NCBI GenBank assembly: GCA_035578155.1
Contig: JAPWDM010000015.1
Span: forward strand, 3,664,001-3,728,000
Direction of reading: 5' to 3'
DNA length: 64,000 nt
Source of the DNA: Brachynemurus nebulosus
Taxonomy: Eukaryota > Arthropoda > Insecta > Neuroptera > Myrmeleontidae
The position numbers and the translations under genes were made by a program. Numbering within the stretch: the first letter of the stretch is position 1; the number at the start of each line of letters is the position of its first letter. The notes beneath the pieces are model-generated. The model had not been told where the DNA came from, did not search any database, and saw only the letters and a list, made by a program, of their open reading frames with translations. Shown here in pieces: positions 34,905-44,477 of this stretch.

Positions 34905-35823
34905 AGGGGAGTATCAAACATGGGAATCACGGATTTGGGAGAAATTAATATATGTTGTAGAATATATTTCTCTGAGTATTGAAGTAATAATAATTTAGGC
35001 CAATGCGGCTTCACTTAAAAAGTAAACGCACGAAAAGTTTTAAATAACATATCGTGTTTGATATGTATCAGTTAGTTGGTATTGTTTGCAACAAGGACAG
35101 TTGGTGGTGTGGTTAGCGTCTGCTCTCATGTATGTTATTTTTTTAATTATACAGACGGAAAGGTTCTATGTTCGAATCTATGCCTTTCCAACATAAATAA
35201 TTCTCCTTTCAATTTTTATTTTTAACTTTTTCAGTATTGTACAATGGTCAATTACATTGAAGATGCTATAATTCTTTTTTTAAAAGGAGATATGGTATTC
35301 TTTTTTTGTCACTATTATAAAAAAATTCACAATTGCCATTACTTTAAATAAGGATAAAATGAAAAATATCTAAAAATAGTATAAATAATTTATAATAAAA
35401 ATCGCTTTAATTTTATGCAAAAAAAAAATTCAGTAATTTAAAATTTACAATAAAACTACTGTTACATATAATGTACAACATGTATAAAAAATATTATATC
35501 TCCTTTTTCAGAAAATAATTATAGCATCGTACAATATTAAAAAAGTTAAAAAAAATTGAAAAGAGAATTGTTTATGTTGCAAAGGCATAGATTTGAACAT
35601 AGACCCTTTCCGTCTGTATGTTAAAAAAAAGTTACATACATGAGAGCAGACGCTAACCACACCACCAGCCGTCCTTGTTGCAAACAATACCAACTAACTG
35701 ATACATATCAAATACGATCTGTTATTCAAAACTTATCGTACGTTTAATTTTTAAATGAAATCGCATTGGCCTAAATTATTATTACTTCAATACTCAAAAA
35801 AATCCCATGTTTGATACTCCCCT
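34905..35823. mobile_element. 919-bp foldback element with tRNA-like sequence in each arm
   Basis: Ends are GGGGAGTATCAAACATGGGA and its inverse. The arms (left about 34905-35305, right about 35488-35823) are inverted copies, the left about 40-60 bp longer. Each arm contains GGTGGTGTGGTTAGCGTCTG (A-box-like), then about 45-50 bp later GTTCGAATC (left) or GTTCAAATC (right, reverse complement), matching the RNA polymerase III B box. No tRNA cloverleaf pairs well, so this is tRNA-derived at most. The target duplication is not clear. Confidence 0.7.
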
Positions 35824-35835
35824 TGTTAGTAGTAG

Positions 35836-36210
35836 TTTATGCACATAGCTCTATATGTCCAAGGAATGCGATTTCCTTGTGAAGGAATTCGCTTTTATCC
35901 AGCTGAACCTTCAAGTTGGCTTATTTCAATCTTTCAAATACGCAACTTAAATTTTCTAGATGTTCCTGTAGTGATGTTTAGAATACAATTATGTCGTCCA
36001 TGTAGACAAGACATATTGTAACTGGGAGTTCTTTTAAGATATTATCCATCACTCTTTGGAATGTTGATGGTGCGTTTTTCAAATCAAAGGGCATGCGAAC
36101 GTATTCGTAATGCCCATTTTCAACCGTGAAAGTTGTTTTTTCAATATCGCGAGGGTAGACTTCGATCTGATGGAATCCACTAGTCAAATCGAGGGTAGTA
36201 AAGTACATAC
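35836..36210 (-). pseudogene. Errantivirus-like gypsy copy 1, RT segment (left part)
   Basis: The segment shows [40 protein letters not shown] and VYMDDIIVF (catalytic YMDD, encoded near 36000), then a stop and a QLDKSEF..KEIAFLGH stretch down to about 35840. It is the direct continuation of the RT at 40935-41486, separated only by the 4.7-kb transposon. The left end is cut by the foldback element. RNase H and integrase are lost. Confidence 0.88.
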
Positions 36211-37483
36211 TAGGGTGACCGCAAAAATTCGATGTCGGAATTTTGTTCGTCTTCCCCACAAAACGATTCCCCTTTCCAGATATTGAGATAGCCGAAATTT
36301 GGGCTCGATTAAACGACGTTAACTCGTGCCGCTCGTCGCTGAAAATTTGAAAAAATCCAAATTTTTGGCCAAATAGCTGACATATGGAGCCATAATTCCA
36401 GAACGGTAAATAATAAAAACATGCTTAATATCTCAAAAGAAAGCTAATGTTGTTCTTCAAAATTTATATTCTATACATAATTGTTGTTATTTTAAGTAAA
36501 ACAGAGTTACAACAGCCTTTGACCCCAAAAACGTGACCTGGTACCATTAGGAGCCAGTTTGGGAGTATTCTAAGAATTTTACGGGTTTTTATGTAACGTG
36601 TCTCGGAATTAACATTTTTTTGTTAAAAAGTATTTTGGAACTCAATTTTCAAACATAAAGAGCCTTTTGTTCAAATTTAATCTTTTATTATATGGGGATT
36701 TTCTGACTAGTTTACCAAAGAAAAACCCGTTTGACAGGTAAAAAGGCGGGTGAGTCTAATTTCTATTTTAGAGATGGTGATTTTACTTCAGCGTACAACG
36801 GACCTTTTATTTATTCAGTTTAATTTCTAAAGTGCCTTTGAGCTGGTTAGATCGAACAATTATCTAATTTCAATCTTTATTGAAATTAAAGTTTGTAATA
36901 TATTTTGTTAACTGTTATTTACCTATTGGACTCTGAAATGACATCCACATCAGGTGTACAAAGCCGGATCGAGGATAAAATATTTCTTGTGGGCTATCCC
37001 ATTCACTAGATCACCGGCTGTAAACTACCCTCAAATCGTCAAGTTTTGTTTGTTTTGTTTTATAATTTACGTGCTGTGAAATTAACTGTAAGAGAATCAA
37101 CAAAACTTGCCATACGAGAAGTGTTCATTTTTTGAGAGAAAGCTCGAATCCCGACTAATCATGAGCAAGATCCAATTACTAAGCTGGAAAAACTTCACGC
37201 CGAGTGGAGAACTCTTCAAAAAGACCGGAAGAAAACATCGGAAACGGTCAAGAACAAATTTAAACAGTTTATTGAAAAGTTGGATGATCTCTGATATTGC
37301 TCAACAAGATGCCTTGGCTCTGATGAAATCGGAAGAAGGCGTTTCTCGTGAAACAGAAGCAGAAGTGCCGCCCAGGTTCCATGACTGGAGTGGATCTCAA
37401 GTTGTCTCGAGCTGAAGAAATGAAGGCGCAAAAGGAACTTGCAAAAATGAACCGACAAATCCAAGAAGAAACTTTTGATATTG

Positions 37484-38705
37484 GTGAGTTTTTATTATTA
37501 TTATTTTTTTTTTTTTCTTAAAATTGGGGTACTGCTGCCGGTGGATGGCGCGGTCAGCAGTACCCGGCGGCATCGCCAGCGGCGGGCATGCGCCGCCATA
37601 CACACAAGAAAAATAAAACACACTAAAAGACAGGGACACATAGATGTAATAGACAAAGGACAAACAAACACGTTAAAAACAAAATACCAACGGTGAGGCC
37701 CTGCCATCCCAGGGCCCATAAATATGCTCAGTCGGGACAGGACGTAGTAAAAGCAATGAGTGTCCTGTCCTCGTGTACAGAGAGACAATCGTGCAACACT
37801 AGATTTAACAGAAAATCCAGTGTTGCTGGGCAAATCACATATTCCCAATCAGACCGAGCCATGAAGCGCAGTGAATATATGACAAAAGGTAGAAGAAAAA
37901 AAAAGGACAATCGACAGCTACATCACCGGAGGTCGTTGGCAACCCTCCAGTGAGCATAATTCAACAATGACTATGCCACCTTCGGTGTAGAGGGCCTCGG
38001 GTGACTTAAAAAGGACACAATAAAACAAATAAATAAATCAATAGATATCACAGATATTATCACAGGTATTTTATCACAGTGACCCACTGCAGTAACGGGG
38101 GCCAAGGCCACTTGATGGTGCAGTGGGGATCATAACAAAGCTGCTGGAAATTCCAGAAGACTCCATCAGCAAAAGAACAACAAAAACTTAATAAGAAGAA
38201 AAAACAACGGTAACAAAATAACATAATATCACAGTTGGTATATCACAGACAACCCACTGTAATCCTGGGGGCCTAGAACCGCCCAGTGGTACAGTGGGGA
38301 TTACAACAACACCGTTGGAGGCCCCATGGACCTCCAGTGGCAGAAAACACAAAGGGGACAAAAACAACAATAATAAACGTGAATATGTGTTAAAAGATTT
38401 GTGTTGTCTTAATTTATTAACAAACCAGTGCCCCGTTAGCCTGCTAGCCAGCTAGCAGTTACCGCCGAGCACGACGAGGACGAGGGGTTGGATTTATGCC
38501 CGGCATTATTATTATTATTATTACTATTATTATTATTATTATTATTATTGTTATTATTCTAAAAAATAGATAGATAATAGATATTTTTTAAATAATACCT
38601 ATTGATAATTAGAAGTAGGTAATTTAGTAGGTAAAAAATTATTACTATTCCGCTAAAACGACAAGTTTTTACAGTCTTTTTTCTCTTTCTTTTGTTGCTT
38701 CTTAG
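37484..38705 (+). other. Intron of the transposase-like gene
   Basis: The donor follows ACTTTTGATATTG at 37483 (GGTGAGT context) and the acceptor is TTGCTTCTTAG at 38705. At 1.2 kb it is long because of the ATT-tailed insertion within it. Confidence 0.6.
37510..38557 (+). mobile_element. GC-richer insertion with (ATT)n tail, probable LINE 3' region or SINE-like unit
   Basis: The segment differs sharply in composition from its surroundings and ends in (ATT)n at 38505-38557 after GGATTTATGCCCGGC, as LINE 3' tails do. It has a hairpin GGGTACTGCTG...CAGCAGTACCC at about 37528-37566, and a ~170-bp direct repeat (ACCCACTG at 38082 and 38252, each followed by a CAGTGGGGAT phrase). No reverse transcriptase or endonuclease frame is visible, so the element is non-autonomous or 5'-truncated. 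Confidence 0.5.
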
Positions 38706-40934
38706 AGACGGATGATGAAGACAAGTTCGAAGAAGGAGAAGAAGAAGAAGACACTGAAGAGGACAGCATCTACCAGAAACTTGAGAGCTTGGAGGAGATG
38801 GACATCCCTGAAGAAGCTGTAGAAGATCCAGGACCATCTGAGAGCAAAAGGATGAAAGTTTCATTTTCAAGGGGCGTTAAAGAGATTTTAAACATGAAAT
38901 TGTCTATTTTGTTAGATCGATCTTAGGTATCCGACAAAAATGCCACGAGAATTTTAATAGCTACTCTAGAAGCACTAAACCTTGACCCTCTTGAATACAA
39001 AGTGTCGAAAACTTTATTACATTAAAAGTAAACGTTCCTGAAAAAGAATCTGTGGTTGTCTATTGGGACGGTAAACTTTTACCGGGTGTTTTAAAAAATG
39101 AGCAGTGTGAGTGAATAGCTATTGCTATTTCATATGGCGAAAAGGAACAGCTGCTGGGAGTTCCTGTAATAGCAAACAGCTCTGGAGAGGAGCAAGTCGT
39201 AGCCGTATATGAATGCTTACATGAATGGGGTCTTCCCAACACCGTCAAGGCGATGTGCTTCGACACTACAGCATCCAACATGGGAAGACTCAAAGGAGCA
39301 TGCGTCATATTGGAGAAAATGTTAGGAAGAGAATTGCTATACCTAGCTTGCCGTTACCATATCTTGAAAATTCTGTTAAGAGGCGTATTCGACACAAAAA
39401 TGGGATCAACCACTGGACCTCATCCAGACATTTTTAAGAGATTCCTCACTGCGTGGCCCAAAATAGACAAAGGAAAATACGACACAGGTATCAGTAACAA
39501 TCTAATACAAAAGCAGTTAACTCCAGAAATAATTGCAAATGTTACTGCTGAATTTGAGACCAAATTAACTGAGAGCCACCCCAGAGATGACTACAAGGAG
39601 CTATTGCAGTTGGTTCTTGTATTTGTTAGATCACTAGACGGCAATGTTGTGGGTTTTAGAACTCCAGGAGCCATTCATCACGCTAAGTGGATGGCAAAGG
39701 CTATTTACTGCTTAAAAATGTTCATTTTTTGTCGTCAATTTAAGATGTCTAAAGAAGAAGAAAGTTCTATGCGTGCCATTTCTGTTTTCCTAGTTAAAAT
39801 TTATCGTAAAGCTTGGTTCAATGCTCCAAAAGTTCATCTTGCACCAAAGCACGATTTAGGTGTTTTGCATAGTCTGTTAGACTATAAAGAATGTGACAAC
39901 GACATTGCAGAAATAGCCCTAACCAAATTTTCGAACCATTTGTGGTATTTGAATGCAGAGTTGATGGGATTATCTTTTTTTGATTCCACCATTACAGACG
40001 ATGAAAAGTTGTTAATGGCTAATAAATTGCTCAGTAGCACAGATGAACCATCAGAGCACCCTAGGGTTGTAAATCCAAAAGTTAGAAAAATTAAAAGAGG
40101 TAGTTGATGGAGGATTGGTAAATTTACTTACCAAAGAAACGTTTACATTCTTTGACCGATTTAATATAAAAACAGCTTTCCAAACATTAAAAGTAGTTAA
40201 TGATATGGTTGAGCGTGGTGTTAAATTAATAACCGACTTTAACAACCTTCTGACAAAAGATGAAGGTCGAAAGCAATATGTCCTGCAAGTTGTAAGCAAA
40301 TGCTGAGCATTATATCCTGATGTTTCAAAAACTATTTTAATAAAAGCTCTAGAATAGATTAGATAACTATGTAAAATTATCAACTCATGTAGGTACTATG
40401 TCGGTATCTTTTCTGTGTCTGTTTTGTATGTATTATATACCTGATTTTTATATTTAAAAAAAAAAAAAAATGTCATTAGATTTATCAGTATTACTTGTTT
40501 TTTATTATATTTCAACTTTAAACTCAAAAATATACCAAAAAAGCAAAATTTATCACTTAATAACAAAATATACGAAGTATGCTCCTAGTGGTATAAGGTC
40601 ACGTGTTTGGGGCTAAAGGCTGTTGTAACTCGAGTTGACTTAAAATAACAACAATTATATATAGAATATAAATTTTGAAGAACATTAGCTTTCTGTTGAG
40701 ATATTAAGCGTGTTTTTATTATTTACCGTTCTGGAGTTATGGCTCCATATGTCAGCTTTTTGGTCAAAAATTTAGATTTTTTCAAACTTTGAGCGACGAG
40801 CGGCACGAGTTAACGTCGTTTAATCGAGCTCAAATTTCGGCTATCTCAATATCTGGAAAGGGGAATCGTTTCGTGGGGTCCAGACGAACAAAATTCCGAC
40901 ATTTTTTCCCCCTCTATGAGATCCGGTCACGCTA

Positions 40935-42715
40935 GTACATACACTTTCCTAGCTTTTCTAGTATGTCCGATATATTAGAGAGTGGGTACTTATCGTCTAT
41001 AGTTTTATCGTTAAGTTTGCAGTAGGCGACAACTAAACACCACTTTTGTTTCTCGTTAGCGTCGAGCTTTTTAGGTACTATCCAGATCGGAGAGGACCAT
41101 GGAGAGTAGCTTGGTCTGATTATTCCTTGCTCGAGCATTTTATTGATTTGTCGTTTGACCTCATCTTTATGGATGTACTGGTAACGATATGATTTTGAAT
41201 AGACAGGTAGTTCGTGTTTGGTTTCAATTTCAGATTTGATTTGGTTTGTGAAGGAAAGATCTTGACCTTCTTTAAAGACTATATCTTCGAACTGTTTGCA
41301 TAGCTTAACTATAGCCTTTTTTTCTTCATTATTTAAGTGATTAATTCTAATTAAACTTTCTATTGGGGGTAGGTTATTATTAGCGCTATTATTAATTTGA
41401 TGAGAGTTGAACTCTATCATTTCGTGTGCTAGTAATTCGGCTCTTAGGGGTTGCGTTATATAAAATTTCTGGTTTTCGTCCGTCAAGTTAATGACAGGAG
41501 CTAAGATGTGCCAATCAGGAATTTATTGTCTATGTAGGTTTTGTTTATTAGCACGTCACCTGTTTGAATATCAACGGGTAGTCGTAATATTTGTTTGACT
41601 TTTTTATCTAAGTTCCTGATGCAAAACTGGGTTTTAACAAAATTCGGTTTGTGGAGTGTGGTGTGATTAAAACTTTATTATGGATATCTATTTGTGCTTG
41701 TATTTTGTTTAATATGTCTAAGCCTATTAAGCCGTCGAAATAATTATGGAAACGAAAAACTAGAAAATCGACGAAGCCTGGGTAATTAAATTCGATGGGA
41801 GAAGGAAGTGTAATTTTTGTATCTATTTTATGTAAACCTAAATTGCTTTTATTTTTAATGGTTTAATCTTGTATGTTTGTTCTGGGTAAACATGTTCTGG
41901 GTTGATAAATGAATTGCATGAGCCGGTGTCTGTTAAAAATTTTAGCGGTCTGCCTGAGGGGTGTGATATATGGATGTAAGGAAGTGTCGAGTCGTGTAAA
42001 TTATCGTCTATGTATCCAAGGGATTCGGGTAGGTGTACTGAAAATCCGAATTATCGATTTCGTAATGGTTGTCAATGTTACCATCGTCTGTTTCTTTAGT
42101 TTCGTCTTCAAATGTTTCGTCCGCGTATGATTCTGAATTAACGTACTGATCTAGCTTTGAATAGTCAGTTATTGTTTCTACGTTATGTAATTCTTTACGA
42201 GTGAAGCTGGGCTTACTTTATGTTTGAAAATAGTTTCTATGAACAGTTTGTACGTTTTGATTTGGTCTACGTATGCTAATTCTGTTTGATTCTATGTCCA
42301 TTGGTGTGACAGGTGGTGGGTTTGGTCTAGGATTATGTTGTTGTTGAGGTTGTTGTAATGTATTTCGGAAAAAACTGATTTGTTTGTTGTGGTTGAGGAT
42401 ATGTGAACTGTCTATTTTGTTGTGGTTGTGGGTAATATATTGGATAATGCATAGGTGTAGGTCTTGGTGATGGTTGGTTTGGTTTTTTATTAGGTGCGTT
42501 AGCTTTTGATGTTGGTGGTATTTTATTTCTTAAGTATAGTTGCCGTGAATAATAAATGTTTTGTTCTTTAATGCATATGTCGTAAGCTTCTTTTAATGTT
42601 TTAGGAACACTAGCTCTGGCTACTGGTCCTATTGGGTCTTGGAGTCCTGACAAAAAGGCTTCTAAACACATTTCTTTATAAAACTGTGTTCTATAATTTG
42701 TTACTAATATTCTTC
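40935..42715 (-). pseudogene. Errantivirus-like gypsy copy 1, gag-PR-RT (right part)
   Basis: From right to left: the end of a gag (42333-42671, SVPKTLKEAYDICIKEQ, then a Gln/Pro-rich tail with no zinc knuckle, as in errantiviruses), a protease with FLTDTGSCNSF (D-T-G at 41922-41930) and GLIGLDILNKI, and the RT N-terminus (40932-41486; HELPVYSKSYRYQ, EQGIIRPSYSPWSSPIWIVP). Frames are broken between gag and protease and between protease and RT. The frame crosses the transposon insertion without loss, apart from the target duplication. Gag N-terminus and 5' LTR are missing. Confidence 0.88.
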
Positions 42716-43640
42716 AACCACCTTTCTCGGATAGTACGTACAGCACAAATATTATCTAATACAGGGGTTGGCAACCCGCGACCTGTTGAAAGTTTTTGTG
42801 CGGCCCTCCAAGTAATATAATATTTCGAACAATTTGCTCTGCATATGCATAGTTGTGCATACTCTGAACTTTTTTTGTTCTTTGATGTTATTATAATGTA
42901 AATAAGATTGTTATGAAAAAGTTTTTTCCCAATGTTGATATTTAAGAATGCATATTTACATTTGATTTAAAAAAAAAAATACTCCTGTCGCAGCATCTTG
43001 CACAACACATAACGAATTTAATTTTACAAAAATTAGTATTTCTCGAAAACTAGTTGACAGAATAATTGTTCAAAAACACAGGAAGAAAGAGGAAGGTTTG
43101 AAGAGCGTTATCCAATTGCTATTTTATACTTATATTTAGATGAATTTAATTAAAAAAAACTGTCCTTAAAGTTGATTTTTCCACGGTATTACGTGTAATA
43201 ATGTGGTCACTAATGGGTTAAGGATTAAATAAATAGCTTCAATAACATTAATTTTTTTTTTTGTTGTTGATTTTTTTAACTTAATAATTTGATTCTATTT
43301 TGATTTTTGTAATTAATGCTTTGTTATTTTTTTTATCCAAATTTCGAAAAAAATACATTATTAACAATCTATTGAAATGGATAATGTTGTTTAAGTAAAA
43401 ATGATTTTCTGAAGAGAAATCTAAATATTTCGTAATTTTATGATGCATAGTTAGAAACACATGTGTCAAATTTGTTAAGATGCTTTAAGTGGGAGATTCG
43501 TGAAATTATAACTTTGAGAGGTTTGTCGGCCCCAAGTGTATAACTTATGAGGGGTCCTACTATATTAAAAAGTAATTACGTAACTCTTAAGGGGTTCTAG
43601 TGGAAAATATTAATAAACTAGAAAAAATTTTTTTGTTATA
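42716..43640. other. Stretch with a hAT-type terminus, otherwise unassigned
   Basis: CAGGGGTTGGCAACCCGCGA at 42762 followed by GTGCGGCCCTCCAAG is the typical end of a hAT-derived MITE, but I could not find its inverted partner downstream, so it is truncated or the partner is diverged. The remainder to 43640 is AT-rich with no supported gene. Confidence 0.45.
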
Positions 43641-43755
43641 CCCCCCGGTACGAGGCCCGCCGGTATGGGCCACCCCGGTATGAACTCTCCCGGTATCGGC
43701 CTCCCCGGTAACCCCCCCCCCGGATATGGCTCACTCCTGTATGGGCCACTCGTAT
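43641..43755. repeat. GC-rich minisatellite, ~16-bp CCCCGGTATGGGCC-type units
   Basis: Six to seven imperfect units built around CCCCGGTA (GCCGGTATGGGCCACC, CCGGTATGAACTCTCC and similar), including a run of about 10 C near 43710, stand in AT-rich DNA. Confidence 0.75.
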
Positions 43756-44349
43756 TCATCGTTTGTACGGCGACTTCGATCTGAAATTAAATTTTTAAAA
43801 ACGGTATAGGTACATATAACTATTTAAAGAAAATAAATAAATAAAAAAAAAGTAAATAAATATAAATTTTAGTGAATATCATTTTCGGCTTCTAGAGACC
43901 TCAAAACAAATTTCTCTCTTACGCCTGTATTACATTTGGCGAGTTTACCCGCTATTTACTGGCGAGCAAAATTGCCAACAAGTAAAAAAGTGCCGACACT
44001 CAAGGAATACCGATTTCATACAGCTAGTAAATTCCCTATCATGTGTTGTTATTATTAATATTTAACTGAATAAATTTTTCATGTTTTATTGTTTTTTTTA
44101 TTCTTGCTTGTTATTATTACTACAAACTTATGTTTCTTAAAAATTTTTCATTACTGTTATAGTGCTTATAATGTAATATAATTTACTATAAGTTATTATT
44201 TAGTTTATTTATTACGTGTTATTACTTGTTTTGGGAAAAAATATCAGCTCAACTTGCTATAATAGTCGTTTACAGTTTTTTTCATGACTTTCTTAGTTTA
44301 AATAAAAGAGGATACAAAATTGAAGCTAACATGCTTTAAAAAAAAGACC
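43756..44349. other. Unassigned stretch
   Basis: At 43868-43918 a block (AGTGAATATCATTTTCGGCT, TCTAGAGACC, CAAAACAAATTTCT) matches the flank of the microsatellite repeat at 22640-22690. Nothing else recognised. Confidence 0.45.
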
Positions 44350-44477
44350 AAAAAACTTTCAAAAAAAGACCAAATTAAAGAACAATTACCTTTTTGGTTG
44401 GATGCAGAAGGTCCTGGCACTATAGTATCCATTTATCTGAAGTAATTGTTAAATTAAATTTTAAAGAAAAATATAAG

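Larger units (their letters stand above)
37150..40330 (+). pseudogene. Transposase-like gene of the 4.7-kb element (unclassified family)
   Basis: Exon 1 (about 37150-37483) reads LEKLHAEWRTLQKDRKKTSE, DIAQQDALALMKSEE and, in another frame, GVDLKLSRAEEMKAQ. Exon 2 starts at 38706 with an acidic stretch, then SDKNATRILIATLEAL, VVYWDGKLLPG, WGLPNTVKAMCFDTTASNMG and YLACRYHILK. The rest (39253-40107) is an uninterrupted frame, with a C-terminal TLKVVNDMVERGVKLITDFN. I know closely worded proteins as 'uncharacterized' in aphid, hydra and other invertebrate genomes. D in YWDGK, D in CFDTT and the C-x2-H (CRYH) look like part of a DDE fold; this is inference. Lesions: frame changes near 37290, 37340 and 40075, stops near 38924 and 39112, and a missing segment near 39005. 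Confidence 0.7.
36203..40942 (+). mobile_element. 4.7-kb DNA transposon with ~345-bp TIRs and 8-bp target duplication
   Basis: The element 36211-40934 (4,724 bp) is flanked by a perfect 8-bp duplication, GTACATAC (36203-36210, 40935-40942), fitting the nTnnnnAn preference of hAT elements. Ends are TAGGGTGACCG and, as reverse complement, TAGCGTGACCG. The TIRs extend about 345 bp (to about 36555 and from about 40583), including GCTCGATTAAACGACGTTAA in both. It splits the RT gene of gypsy copy 1. The plus-strand gene it carries is described separately. Confidence 0.92.

Noticed and set aside
35105..35190. A functional tRNA gene
   Set aside because: A- and B-box-like motifs are present, but the T stem and acceptor stem do not pair, and the copy in the other arm is diverged.
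37107..37415. 102-codon frame as a stand-alone gene
   Set aside because: It mixes two frames of exon 1 of the orphan transposase; the family wording appears only after allowing frame changes.
42762..43600. Complete hAT MITE
   Set aside because: Only one terminus (CAGGGGTTGGCAA) is seen; no inverted partner or 8-bp duplication was found.
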